Source of the DNA: Photobacterium carnosum
GTDB lineage: Bacteria > Pseudomonadota > Gammaproteobacteria > Enterobacterales > Vibrionaceae
DNA length: 54,519 nt
NCBI RefSeq assembly: GCF_002849605.1
Contig: NZ_NPIB01000002.1
Span: forward strand, 1 to 54,519
Direction: 5' to 3'
The position numbers were made by a program, and so were the translations under genes. The first letter of the stretch is position 1; the number at the start of each line of letters is the position of its first letter. Below the pieces are notes generated by a model. It was given only the letters and a program-made list of their open reading frames with translations, ran no database searches and was not told where the DNA came from. Shown here one piece after another: positions 34,229-42,888 of this stretch.

Positions 34229-35829
34229 ATTATTTAGAGAGAAAACAGTGTCGTAAACAATGGGCTGATAAACGTTCTGTTGTTTCTCAAGCAAGTATTG
34301 ATTCTTTGCATGAAGATTCATTGCGTGATAATTCGCAGATAGAATTGATTAAGCCAATTGAGATCACTCATGGCGTCAACGATTCAAAATTACTAATTAC
34401 AATGTTATCAGATCAGTTTAATGGTCAACGATTAGAACAATTATTTATAGACGTTAAGCGTGATGTAATTGCTTCAATTGTACCGCTAGGCATGGGGTCT
34501 AAGTTGGCTAAACATGATCAGCTCGGTGGTAATGTAGATACAACATATAATGTCAGGAAAAAGATTTACGCTACTGAAGACGCAGAAAAAGCGTATGACC
34601 AGAGAGAGAAATATGATTCTGATGACTATCATAATCGCAGTAAAAAATACAATAAAAAACAAAGAGTTGGTAATGCTGAAGCCGATAATTGTACATTAAT
34701 TGATGAATCGACGGGGCAGTTATTTGAACGAGGGAAAGATGGGAAAATCCATAAATCACTTGATCATACTATACCAGCGTCAACAATACATGATGATCGT
34801 GCCGCTAATTTAGCTGAAATGGATACCGTGGATCTTGCAAATACTGATGAGAATCTTCAGTTCATAAACCCAAAGGTCAACTCGACAAAAAATGCTCAAT
34901 CTAATGCAGAATATGTTGCTAACATCGATAAGAAAATAAAAGAAAAAGAGGTGCGTATAAGTCGGTTAGAAGCAAAAGATACCTTATCAGATCAAGAACA
35001 ACGTGAATTGGCCAATGCTAAAGTTTACGTAGAAGATAATGGAAAAATTAATAAACAACGTATGTTAGAAGCCGAAAAGGAAGCTCAGGAAGCTATTGAT
35101 AACAAGGTTGATGAAACATACTATAAATCAGATAAGTTTCGTAAAAACAGTATAGCCGCTGCTACAAACACAGCAAAAAGAGCGGGTGTGACTGCAGCTT
35201 TAGGCCGAGTTTTAACTTTGTTTATGAGTGGCCTTATTGATGAAGTTATCGACTGTTGGAAAAATGGTAAAGAAACTGACTCAAATATCAAAGAACTTAG
35301 GGTTCGTATTGGACGCATTGTTAATCAATGTACTTTGGAATGGAAATCAATTATAGGTGTAGGCTTAGGAGCCGCAGCCTCCGGCTTCTTTTCTGAATTA
35401 GCGACTATTTTCATTAATACCTTTGCAACCACAACAAAACGAACGGTAACGTTAATTCGAGAGGGCGGATTTTCTCTATTACGTGCACTAAAGTTGATCC
35501 TTTCTCCACCTGAAGGTATGACGCTTATTGAGGCTACTCATGAGGCGACAAAAATATTTGCAGCAGGAATGATTGCAGCATCAGGTATTTTAGTTCAAAA
35601 CATGTTAGAGACGTATTTTAAGGCGGTGTTACCGTATGGTTCTGAATTAATATCGACAATAATAATTGGCGCGTTGATAGCCATTACGTCTTGCTTAGTA
35701 GTGTACATAATCGATAAAGCTGATTTTTTCAAAGTTACCAATAACAAAAAGCAAGATTTTGTAACCAATGCTTTAGAAGATCTTCTTACTAATGAAATGG
35801 AAAGGACTAAGCAATTATCGATTAAATAG
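34225..35829 (+). CDS. HNH-like nuclease domain fused to membrane segments
   Basis: 534 aa from ATG 34225, which overlaps the preceding stop; an in-frame ATG at 34210 lies inside the previous gene. Residues about 150-230 carry an HNH-like core: LDHTIPAS, then DLANTDENLQFINPKVNSTKNAQS (His, Asn, Lys at HNH spacing). A coiled-coil region follows, then two or three membrane segments in the last 180 residues. It could cleave DNA or RNA while anchored at the membrane. Together with the TerB-like gene it looks like a two-gene effector module, possibly defensive (inference). Confidence 0.55.
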   Translation: MNYLERKQCRKQWADKRSVVSQASIDSLHEDSLRDNSQIELIKPIEITHGVNDSKLLITMLSDQFNGQRLEQLFIDVKRDVIASIVPLGMGSKLAKHDQLGGNVDTTYNVRKKIYATEDAEKAYDQREKYDSDDYHNRSKKYNKKQRVGNAEADNCTLIDESTGQLFERGKDGKIHKSLDHTIPASTIHDDRAANLAEMDTVDLANTDENLQFINPKVNSTKNAQSNAEYVANIDKKIKEKEVRISRLEAKDTLSDQEQRELANAKVYVEDNGKINKQRMLEAEKEAQEAIDNKVDETYYKSDKFRKNSIAAATNTAKRAGVTAALGRVLTLFMSGLIDEVIDCWKNGKETDSNIKELRVRIGRIVNQCTLEWKSIIGVGLGAAASGFFSELATIFINTFATTTKRTVTLIREGGFSLLRALKLILSPPEGMTLIEATHEATKIFAAGMIAASGILVQNMLETYFKAVLPYGSELISTIIIGALIAITSCLVVYIIDKADFFKVTNNKKQDFVTNALEDLLTNEMERTKQLSIK

Positions 35830-35850
35830 GTTGTTTTTACCTTACGATGG

Positions 35851-35880
35851 AATACCCGATAATTGGGGTTATCGGGTATT
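35851..35880 (+). terminator. Hairpin after the HNH gene
   Basis: AATACCCGATAA and TTATCGGGTATT, a perfect 12-bp stem with loop TTGGGG, between convergent genes. It lacks a proper T-run, so termination strength is uncertain. Confidence 0.6.
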
Positions 35881-35943
35881 AAGTTGTTGATTTATATCGA
35901 ATTTACACACTACCAATCTAAAACCCCCTCTAACCCGCCCTGC

Positions 35944-36924
35944 CTAAGTAAGATGACGAAGGATTTCTGGCGGTAAATTTAGCTCCCCTCCAGTAAGATC
36001 CGCCCGTTTAATCGCAGCAAAAATCTCAGCAGCCGTTTTGGTTTTTTGTAGATCGTGGTAATTACTCAGTGAAAAACATTTCGAATGGCCACCAGTATCG
36101 TCGGTCCAAAAAACAGCGTAAGTCGGGTACGTTTTTTTTTGCTGATTTTTAGTTATATAAGTATGATTTTGCGCATGACAATATACCCCAAACTTATCGC
36201 TTCGACGAAATGCGTTTATTTTCCCTCTCTTTACTAAGTCCCATCGTTTAATTCCCCAGGAATCGATGGCATTAATAAATTGCCAATATTTTGCTTCATC
36301 AAGTGTATGTTCACCATATTTATTTGAGTTGAATTGTCGAGAAAGATGATGACCACCGGGCAAAGGGATAGTGACTCGCACACTACCTGTTGGTTTAGAG
36401 TTTACTATGCGATATTCGTCGCTTAGATCTAATTCACTCGGTATATATGGTTTAATTGCCTCGTGATTTTTGAAACTTAACGTATAACATCTATAATGTT
36501 GCGCGAGAAATGCGCCCCATTCACTTTCAAGAACCTTATTACAAAACGTCTCTGCAGCTTCATAAGTAGAAACGACGCGTGATGTGTGATGAGTGTCTGG
36601 ATGTTGAATATAGCAAAGATATTCGTTAGTTTTGTTTATTGTTTGTATTTCCGTTATACATCGATGGGTTTTTAATTGTTGAGCATGTTCTACACGATTG
36701 GTCGAGACCATCTCCCATTCGTCTTTAGTCCATCGTTCTAGCCCTATCTCATTAAAGCGAATACGAGCATCTTCGATTGCTGATTTAAGTGATGTTTTGA
36801 TATCAACACAAGAAATTCTGTTATCACGATAATTTTTAACGTTCGGCATCGGGGCCGTGATCATGATCGTCTTAGTTTTTTTAAGGATGTTTATATATCG
36901 ATGCATAATTAACTCAAAGTCCAT
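35944..36924 (-). CDS. AP2-like repeat DNA-binding protein, large
   Basis: 326 aa. It shows several units of the pattern strand-strand-strand-helix ending in W, as in AP2-type DNA-binding domains: AIEDARIRFNEIGLERW, EYLCYIQHPDTHHTSR...ESEWGAF, VRVTIPLPGGHHLSRQF...WGIKRW, and YAVFWTDDTGGHSKCFSL. The first unit closely matches AMEIAITKVREVGSEMW in the protein at 52111-52629. Probably a DNA-binding protein, possibly linked to integrase or regulation. TACAATATTAA lies just upstream on its strand. The AP2 call is by pattern. Confidence 0.5.
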   Translation of the reverse strand: MDFELIMHRYINILKKTKTIMITAPMPNVKNYRDNRISCVDIKTSLKSAIEDARIRFNEIGLERWTKDEWEMVSTNRVEHAQQLKTHRCITEIQTINKTNEYLCYIQHPDTHHTSRVVSTYEAAETFCNKVLESEWGAFLAQHYRCYTLSFKNHEAIKPYIPSELDLSDEYRIVNSKPTGSVRVTIPLPGGHHLSRQFNSNKYGEHTLDEAKYWQFINAIDSWGIKRWDLVKRGKINAFRRSDKFGVYCHAQNHTYITKNQQKKTYPTYAVFWTDDTGGHSKCFSLSNYHDLQKTKTAAEIFAAIKRADLTGGELNLPPEILRHLT

Positions 36925-37044
36925 GTTGAACTAAACAATATATATTAATATTGTAGTAGCTCAATTATAGTTATTGTATGTACATGACTGTTTGATGCTT
37001 TTTTGTGCTTTTTTGTGTTTTTATAAAAGTTTATCGAGAATGGT

Positions 37045-37443
37045 ATGAGTAAATATCAACAATTAGAAAATTTAGAATGTGGTTGGAAATGGAATTATTT
37101 GACCAATAAGATACTTACTGGGTGTAATGTTACTAAATGGATTGATAGCAGTGAGATTGAATCTTCAGTAGCAAAATTAAAGGCAATGGAGAGCGAGCCT
37201 GTCAATGTTCTAGATTGGATTATAGGTAATCTAAATCAAGAGCATGAACGAAAGCTAAATCAAGCCATACGAGCCAAGAGAAAACGACATTTCAATGCTG
37301 AACAACGGCACACAAAGAAAAAATCAGTTGATTTGGATTATGCTGTTTGGCAAAAACTGAGCGAAAGATCGCAAAGCCTTGGTGCTACCCTATCAGAAAC
37401 CATAGAATTACTTATAGAAGATAAAGATACCGGTTCGCTATAG
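37045..37443 (+). CDS. matP: MatP homologue (Ter macrodomain organiser)
   Basis: 132 aa versus about 150 in E. coli. The N terminus (KYQQLENLECGWKWNYL), the conserved RAKRKRHFNAEQRHTKKKSVDLDYAVWQKLSERS segment and the LSETIELLIED end all match MatP. MatP binds matS sites (GTGAC-R-N-Y-GTCAC) in the chromosome terminus and links them to the divisome through ZapB. The C-terminal coiled-coil tail is slightly shorter. I noticed no matS site by eye in this window. It is monocistronic. A plasmid copy could tether the replicon to the host terminus system or compete with host MatP. Confidence 0.9.
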   Translation: MSKYQQLENLECGWKWNYLTNKILTGCNVTKWIDSSEIESSVAKLKAMESEPVNVLDWIIGNLNQEHERKLNQAIRAKRKRHFNAEQRHTKKKSVDLDYAVWQKLSERSQSLGATLSETIELLIEDKDTGSL

Positions 37444-37521
37444 TTTTAATTCCTGATATTTATTTTAATTCGCTTACAATGTTAACATATTACGTTATCA
37501 GGTTATTGAACGAGATTAACT

Positions 37522-37959
37522 GTGACAAGTTATTTAAGGAACAGCATCATTGCTGCTTATGTGTCGAGCTTTATTTTAGGTTTGATGAATATTGGCAACC
37601 AGAATTTAACGTTAGTTGTATTTGTTTTAAATTTTGTAATGGCACTTCTTTTAATCGTCGTATGTGCAAAACGACGTAATGAGTATGATATTGGGAGTCT
37701 GCATTTATTTAATGTAACCCGCTTACTAATTAAGGCATTGTCGTATCAGGCTTTGATTTTGTTAATGATGGGCATATCATTTGGGATATACAGCATAATG
37801 AGAGCTTGTGGTGCTCATGATGGCGGTTTAGATATGTTTAACATGGTTGTGAGCAAGTTAACTTTGCTCTACTTCATGATTGTTAATTTGTATTGCCTAT
37901 GTTTTCTTTCTGGGACAGGTCTTTACCGGTTGTTCCATATGATCCCACCAGGTGTTTAA
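37522..37959 (+). CDS. Small polytopic membrane protein
   Basis: 145 aa starting at GTG 37522. Four predicted membrane segments (about residues 8-24, 28-48, 70-92, 108-130) and little else. TACAATGTTAAC-ATATTACGTT lies about 45 bases upstream, a probable promoter motif shared with other genes. The next membrane-protein gene starts within or just after its stop, so they form a pair. No family recognised. Confidence 0.6.
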   Translation: MTSYLRNSIIAAYVSSFILGLMNIGNQNLTLVVFVLNFVMALLLIVVCAKRRNEYDIGSLHLFNVTRLLIKALSYQALILLMMGISFGIYSIMRACGAHDGGLDMFNMVVSKLTLLYFMIVNLYCLCFLSGTGLYRLFHMIPPGV

Positions 37960-37960
37960 C

Positions 37961-38338
37961 GTGAACTTTTTAGAGAAAATTAAAGCCTACTATATTTATT
38001 TAGCTGCCTATCTGCTATCTGTTTTTCTTACAGGACGATTAACGGACCTGCTTTTCTTTAAATATGGAAGCTCATATTTATTTATAATCTTGGCAGTTAT
38101 TCCCATAGGTGTAAATTTTACAATTGCCAAAGAAAATATATTGGCCGCAATTCCAGCTTCGTTATGCTGTGTTTTTGTGTGTGCGTACTCATTTGACCAT
38201 GGTGATTATAATCACTACTCATTGTATGTGGACTACATAGGATTGAGTTCGTGTGCCCTCGTCGCCTTTTTGTTTATGCGCTTAATTTATAAAAAAGGTC
38301 GTAAATTTGGCTTCTTCCGTAGAAAAATCAGTGAGTAG
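37961..38338 (+). CDS. Small polytopic membrane protein
   Basis: 125 aa from GTG 37961 (GTG 37952 overlapping the previous stop is possible). Three or four membrane segments (residues about 10-28, 38-55, 63-80, 90-110) and a basic C terminus (KKGRKFGFFRRK) expected to be cytosolic. Coupled with the preceding gene. No family recognised. Confidence 0.6.
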   Translation: MNFLEKIKAYYIYLAAYLLSVFLTGRLTDLLFFKYGSSYLFIILAVIPIGVNFTIAKENILAAIPASLCCVFVCAYSFDHGDYNHYSLYVDYIGLSSCALVAFLFMRLIYKKGRKFGFFRRKISE

Positions 38339-38364
38339 TTGGATAACGATAATTTAAAAAAGGA

Positions 38365-38390
38365 ACTAGATGGTTTGCAATTCATCTAGT
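38365..38390 (+). terminator. Hairpin between convergent genes
   Basis: ACTAGATG and CATCTAGT arms with a 10-base loop; flanking GGA/TCC can extend the stem. No T-run, so a weak terminator at best. Confidence 0.5.
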
Positions 38391-38413
38391 ATCCGAAATT
38401 ACTTATTAAGTTT

Positions 38414-38923
38414 TTAGATGTAATTTTTTCTGCTGTTTTTGATACGAATGGCGCATTCTTTCGCTGTTGGTTCCATATATGTAATGGTTAATGGTGATAA
38501 AATTGACGTATATTTGGCATATGTGATTTTATCAATAGCCGTTGTAAGTGCATTACGCCTTACGAAGTCAATAATTTTCCCATACTTAATATCGTCACCT
38601 CTATAAACTTTATGGTAGCAATCTGCTGATATTTGAATATCTGTTTCATAAAGCAATACATTTTGAACATTTAATAATTTCAGTCCACTTATTGAATTTA
38701 CTTCGTTAGCGTAATTCATGAGTGCAGCTGTTTCTACTGGGTTAGTAGTGATGTTGTTAATAAATGTACATAATGTTTTATCCTCAATATTTTTGGGCGA
38801 ACATACACCAAGTGTTGTTTTGTATTCAGGCTCTCTAGGTAATTCTAGTTGCTGAGCTGATGCATTCCCCCCTGTGATAACAAGAATACCACCAATGATT
38901 AATTTGTCGTATTTACCAAACAT
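38414..38923 (-). CDS. Secreted hypothetical protein
   Basis: 169 aa from ATG 38923, chosen because it gives a normal signal peptide (GKYDKLIIGGILVITGGNASA with cleavage before QQ); an ATG 39 bases upstream would add a non-signal extension. The mature protein has four or five Cys. Convergent with the membrane-protein pair. Function unknown. Confidence 0.6.
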   Translation of the reverse strand: MFGKYDKLIIGGILVITGGNASAQQLELPREPEYKTTLGVCSPKNIEDKTLCTFINNITTNPVETAALMNYANEVNSISGLKLLNVQNVLLYETDIQISADCYHKVYRGDDIKYGKIIDFVRRNALTTAIDKITYAKYTSILSPLTITYMEPTAKECAIRIKNSRKNYI

Positions 38924-38984
38924 AACGCTACTCGTTGAACTGTGATAGCTTATAATATACAAATTATATTAATGAGTGTTAATA

Positions 38985-39737
38985 ATGTTAGGTTTAGACC
39001 TTTCCGACCTAAAAGATTGGATAGTAGAACAAGGTAAGAAATTTTACTTGGCTACGTTTTTCGTGTCTATATTGTTCATTTTAGGTGGTTTACTCAACGT
39101 TGGATGTACTAGATACTTTTTTGCTATACCCTTTTTAGGTGTAATTGTATTTATAACAATAAAAAATAAATCTAGATGGTGTTTTTTTTGGTTGGTACTG
39201 ATCAGCTTATTGTTTGGTATACGGATGTGGTCATTTGAGGATAACTCGTATATTTTCCCAATTAACGGTACGGTTATTGACCTACCATCAACGTGGTATC
39301 TCATTGACTATAATGATGGTGGTCATTTTATAAGGCCAACTAACACAAGAGATGCTGCTGCAGATGTTAAGGCGTCGTCTCAAGTTGGACAGCTACAAGT
39401 TGAATTTTATCGAGTAATAATTGGATATAAAGCATTGAACCCTATTATCAGTTCGGTTGTGCGAGATATTAATGATGATAAGCGTCGATGGATTATTTCA
39501 GAGGAAGATAGCTTGATGTTGCTTAATAACAGCAAAGCTAAGTTAGAATCATTTGGATTACAGCATCATGATCAGGTCGAGACGTTAATTTATAGTAATG
39601 GGGTTACATCACTGAACAATGATGGAGGAAATGCGCGTACAGTTACAAGCCTGCAAACCACCAGTGGTGATCGCCTCTCGATGTTGATGTACTATCCAAT
39701 ATTTGCCGCAGTATTTTCCCTGTTTGGTTTCTTGTAA
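38985..39737 (+). CDS. Hypothetical membrane protein
   Basis: 250 aa from ATG 38985 (GTG 38976 possible). Three hydrophobic segments near residues 25-45, 48-62 and 68-85, a long soluble domain, and a final hydrophobic stretch at the C terminus. The soluble part (residues 95-235) contains IDLPSTWYLIDYNDGGHFIRP and is likely periplasmic. No family recognised. Divergent from the secreted-protein gene. Confidence 0.55.
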   Translation: MLGLDLSDLKDWIVEQGKKFYLATFFVSILFILGGLLNVGCTRYFFAIPFLGVIVFITIKNKSRWCFFWLVLISLLFGIRMWSFEDNSYIFPINGTVIDLPSTWYLIDYNDGGHFIRPTNTRDAAADVKASSQVGQLQVEFYRVIIGYKALNPIISSVVRDINDDKRRWIISEEDSLMLLNNSKAKLESFGLQHHDQVETLIYSNGVTSLNNDGGNARTVTSLQTTSGDRLSMLMYYPIFAAVFSLFGFL

Positions 39738-39775
39738 ATTAGCTTTGGTGATTCTAGTTATAATATGTGAAGTGT

Positions 39776-39811
39776 GGCGGTATTATCTTAATGGTGAAGA
39801 TTAATACCGCC
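39776..39811 (+). terminator. Hairpin between convergent genes
   Basis: GGCGGTATTA and TAATACCGCC, a perfect 10-bp stem; inner bases ATCTT/AAGAT extend it. No T-run on either side. Confidence 0.55.
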
Positions 39812-39844
39812 CGACGCAATGGGTGCGCATAAATTAGATTTTTC

Positions 39845-40852
39845 TTAGTGATTAAGCTGATTTTTCGCTCTTCGTAAGTGCTCATAAATTGTAAAGATAT
39901 CAATTTGCGTTCTAAATTTAGGATATTGAGCTAAGATATTTAATGCCTCAGCACGATCATTGCCCATTGATTGATTCTTAGCGCAGGCGTGATTTATTGT
40001 ATAACCGCTATCATCAGTTGTGATGATATTGTGTTCTACCGCATTCTTTAATGTATCGAGAACACTATTGATCCCTTTTTGATAATGCACACTAAAGGTC
40101 GCAATACTCCCACTTTTCCCGTAGGTATTTTTTAATACGGTGGCAATTACGTGATGCCCCATTTTTACCGTACTATCTTTTTTAGAAAGAATAACCTTTC
40201 CTTTTTTTAAGCGAATACGAGTATCAATATATCTCTCAAGTGGTTTTCCACCAACTGAGTACCATTCGCTAGTATTGGGATTTTGTCGTAATTGATTAAT
40301 GAAGATAACAGAACAAAGGGAATCAGCGATCATCGCTTTTATTTTTTCTAAATTCTTAGCAAGCTCTCGTGAAAACTCTAATGCTGCATTTTCTGTAAGC
40401 AACCCGTTAACCACTTCGTTTTTAGGTAGCATTGATGCAATTGAATCAAAAACGATAAGATTTACAGTGCCACTTTTAATAAGTTCAAATGCGATCTTAA
40501 AAGCATCATCCATCGTCGTTGGTTGTGAAAAAATAACGTTATCCATATCAACACCTATTTTTTTCATATAGGCGGGATCAATGGATTGTTCCGTTTCTAT
40601 AAAGGCAGCTACGCCATTAGTACGCTGACAGTTAACGATGGAGTGTAAAGCGAGTGTCGTCTTGCCTACGCCATTCTCACCGCTTATTTCAGATAGTGAC
40701 GAAAATTCAAGGCTACATTTACCACAAAGAGCAAGATCAAGGGATGTATTCCCTGTTGATGTTCCATATAGTTTTACTGTATTTAATACTTCAGATTGTT
40801 TTGCTGTATTTAATACTTCAGATTGTTTTGCTGTATTTAATGAAGTGGACAT
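39845..40852 (-). CDS. RecA-like recombinase
   Basis: 335 aa. Walker A is GENGVGKTT (residues 58-66), Walker B is LIVFDSIASMLP, and loop L2 is FINQLRQNP; the catalytic Glu is in ETEQSID. The C-terminal domain is retained. Instead of the usual RecA N-terminal helix it has a short repeat-built tail (LNTAKQSEV units). It would form filaments on ssDNA and exchange strands, supplying the element with its own recombinase next to the RecT proteins. It diverges from host-type RecA, so phage UvsX/RecA-like is a fair description. A TAGCGCATA box lies about 50 bases upstream. Confidence 0.85.
   Translation of the reverse strand: MSTSLNTAKQSEVLNTAKQSEVLNTVKLYGTSTGNTSLDLALCGKCSLEFSSLSEISGENGVGKTTLALHSIVNCQRTNGVAAFIETEQSIDPAYMKKIGVDMDNVIFSQPTTMDDAFKIAFELIKSGTVNLIVFDSIASMLPKNEVVNGLLTENAALEFSRELAKNLEKIKAMIADSLCSVIFINQLRQNPNTSEWYSVGGKPLERYIDTRIRLKKGKVILSKKDSTVKMGHHVIATVLKNTYGKSGSIATFSVHYQKGINSVLDTLKNAVEHNIITTDDSGYTINHACAKNQSMGNDRAEALNILAQYPKFRTQIDIFTIYEHLRRAKNQLNH
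40776..40848 (-). repeat. 27-bp tandem repeat at the N terminus of the RecA-like protein
   Basis: Two and a half nearly identical units encode LNTAKQSEV. In-frame and immediately after the start codon, so copy number changes the N-terminal tail length only. Confidence 0.9.
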
Positions 40853-40900
40853 GAAACCTACTTATATGATTTGTAGAAGATACAAATAGGTTCTCATGTA

Positions 40901-40915
40901 TTTTGATATGCGCTA
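40901..40915 (-). promoter_or_regulatory. TAGCGCATA box upstream of the RecA-like gene
   Basis: TAGCGCATATCAAAA on the minus strand, the best match to the consensus. Downstream in the same leader is a small hairpin (ATTTGTA/TACAAAT, 40869-40887), and upstream an AATTGTA/TACAATT inverted repeat (40938-40958). Confidence 0.55.
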
Positions 40916-40959
40916 GTGCGATTTATGAATAAGGTAAAATTGTATGCTAATTACAATTA

Positions 40960-41460
40960 TTAAAAGAATCGTTCGTCGATAACGAATTTAATTAAACTAT
41001 ATATTGCATCAAGGCTATCAATGTTATGGTCGGTCCCCATTGGGATATCTAAATCAAGGGGCGATTTGATGGTGGCCACTATGTCATTTTTATTATTAGT
41101 TGAAAAATCCACATAAGAGTTACCAATAAATGAAATACTTTCTGATAGTGCGTTAATTCGACTACTAGATGAGTCCTTAGCCTCAGTAACTACTGCGTTA
41201 ATTAATAAATGATCTTTTTCATTATATGTAACGTCATAACGTTGCTCAAAAGTTGGGGCGATTATATTTATAATAATTCCATCTGCAAACAATGTGCTAG
41301 AGAATTGGGCATCATAACTACTCGTTAATTCAGCAAATAATCCTTCTGTACTATCAACTAAAACTTGTTTTCGTAGCTTATGTGTTGAATTAAAAGCATC
41401 GGATTCAGAGTTTACAATCGTTCTGGTCATAGTCGTCACAGTATCAATATCCTTTGGCAC
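40960..41460 (-). CDS. Hypothetical 166-aa protein
   Basis: Soluble, with a beta-rich middle (DGIIINIIAPTFEQRYDVTY, LLINAVVTEA) and an acidic C terminus (NIDSLDAIYSLIKFVIDERFF). No family recognised. It lies upstream of the RecA-like gene on the same strand with a separate control region between. Confidence 0.55.
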   Translation of the reverse strand: MPKDIDTVTTMTRTIVNSESDAFNSTHKLRKQVLVDSTEGLFAELTSSYDAQFSSTLFADGIIINIIAPTFEQRYDVTYNEKDHLLINAVVTEAKDSSSSRINALSESISFIGNSYVDFSTNNKNDIVATIKSPLDLDIPMGTDHNIDSLDAIYSLIKFVIDERFF

Positions 41461-41721
41461 TAATTAGTATAATAAAATCTTTAGCGGTATTGTCCTAATG
41501 GCTAATTGTTCACCCTAGCCATGACATATAGTTTGCCATATAATTTGCATTTTTTGTTAATAATGCAAATTTTTGTCGTCGAATGATTGATAATACTATA
41601 TAAAAGTATGATATTAACCTTTTAATTCAATCGTTTAATACTATGCATTTGTTTCACCAACTATTGTATTTGTAATTGAATATGTCTATTTAATTATGGT
41701 TTTTTAGGTTTTTTTATTCTT
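41461..41721. other. 260-bp AT-rich intergenic region
   Basis: No ORF. Two divergent genes start at its ends, so promoters for both are expected. ATAATACTATATAAAAGTAT near 41587-41606 is A/T-rich and promoter-like. No strong hairpin or repeat seen. Confidence 0.5.
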
Positions 41722-42888
41722 GTGGGCTATCTGGTTGTGTTTTATTACTATTCAGTTTGTTTTTTCATGTTATTTTTTGCTTCTATTTCACATGCCGCAC
41801 CAACATATCATGTTGAAGTAATAAAGCGTTCAAAAAATGGCTCATGTATCATTAATGGCTTTAATGATTATACAAAAGGATTAGTTAATATTGACATTAA
41901 CTTTGTTAATTCTTCGTCAAAATTATTCCATTCGATGCCAAAGGTTGTGCACGAAAAACCAGACATGATAATTTTCCCAGACGTCTATCGTAAAAGACAT
42001 CAGACACTAAATTTACTTTATCATAGTCACATTCCTGTGATTTCTCGTGATGGGATAGCTCCGATTCAGCTCCGAAATGGGAACGCTTCAACTCTTTCGA
42101 TAACAAATTTATATGCTAATCAAGCGAAGTCTATATATTCATTTATTAAGCAAGATTTAAAAAAACAGAATAAGAAAAAAACAACCGTAATATTAATGCT
42201 AAATGAGTCTTATGAATACGCTAAACGCTTAGGCGCTGAAATTCAGCATACATTCCAATCAGAATATAATAATGACATCAGCATCTTACGAATACGTTAT
42301 GCTAACGAGCTGCCATATTATGAAGTTAAGGATGGTGATTATTTTATTAGCCTTCTCTCTGAACCTATGTCCGCAGTTTTTTACCGTAATTTGGTTAAAA
42401 CAAAAAAGCATGTCACATTAATTCATTCTGATTTAGGGATCACTGACAGTTCCTTTGGGCAGTTGTTGCTTGGGAATCCGTCTAATGTGAATTTGTTCTT
42501 AGTATCTAATGGTGCCGCTATTTTTAGTCAGCCATATTTAGATTTTATGAATACATATTGTGCTAATGAGAGAAAAAGCAATTATGGAATGATGCTATTC
42601 GAAATGCTTGATATTTCATACGAAATTTTAAAAAACGAACTACTTATACAGATGCCTTTCATCGATGCTGTAAACTTTATTAAGTATCCAACGGGATTTT
42701 CACGAGAACCTTTGACATTTAATGAAGGAGGTATCCGTATTAATAAAACCATTATTCGTAACATGATCTTAAAGTGTGCTTGTGGCGAAAAACACTTCAT
42801 TAGCCATGATGGTGATTGTGAATGTGACCACGAAGACTGTAACTGTATGAAAAACAATGGCTTAACAGAGAATATTTATGCGATTTAA
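41722..42888 (+). CDS. Periplasmic binding-protein-like sensor with Cys-rich tail
   Basis: 388 aa from GTG 41722 (ATG 41767 possible). Signal peptide ends at ISHA. The body has the alternating alpha/beta pattern of type 1 periplasmic binding proteins (KPDMIIFPDVY, KTTVILMLNESYEYAKRLGAE, HVTLIHSDLG). The C terminus carries a metal-ligand-like cluster, CACGEKH then CECDHEDCNC. It overlaps the LytTR gene by 11 bases. The likely role is to sense a ligand or metal in the periplasm and signal to the membrane regulator (inference). Confidence 0.6.
   Translation: MGYLVVFYYYSVCFFMLFFASISHAAPTYHVEVIKRSKNGSCIINGFNDYTKGLVNIDINFVNSSSKLFHSMPKVVHEKPDMIIFPDVYRKRHQTLNLLYHSHIPVISRDGIAPIQLRNGNASTLSITNLYANQAKSIYSFIKQDLKKQNKKKTTVILMLNESYEYAKRLGAEIQHTFQSEYNNDISILRIRYANELPYYEVKDGDYFISLLSEPMSAVFYRNLVKTKKHVTLIHSDLGITDSSFGQLLLGNPSNVNLFLVSNGAAIFSQPYLDFMNTYCANERKSNYGMMLFEMLDISYEILKNELLIQMPFIDAVNFIKYPTGFSREPLTFNEGGIRINKTIIRNMILKCACGEKHFISHDGDCECDHEDCNCMKNNGLTENIYAI

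Noticed and set aside
37045..37443. matS sites near matP
   Set aside because: I looked by eye for GTGAC-N3-GTCAC in the window and saw none; a computed search is needed.
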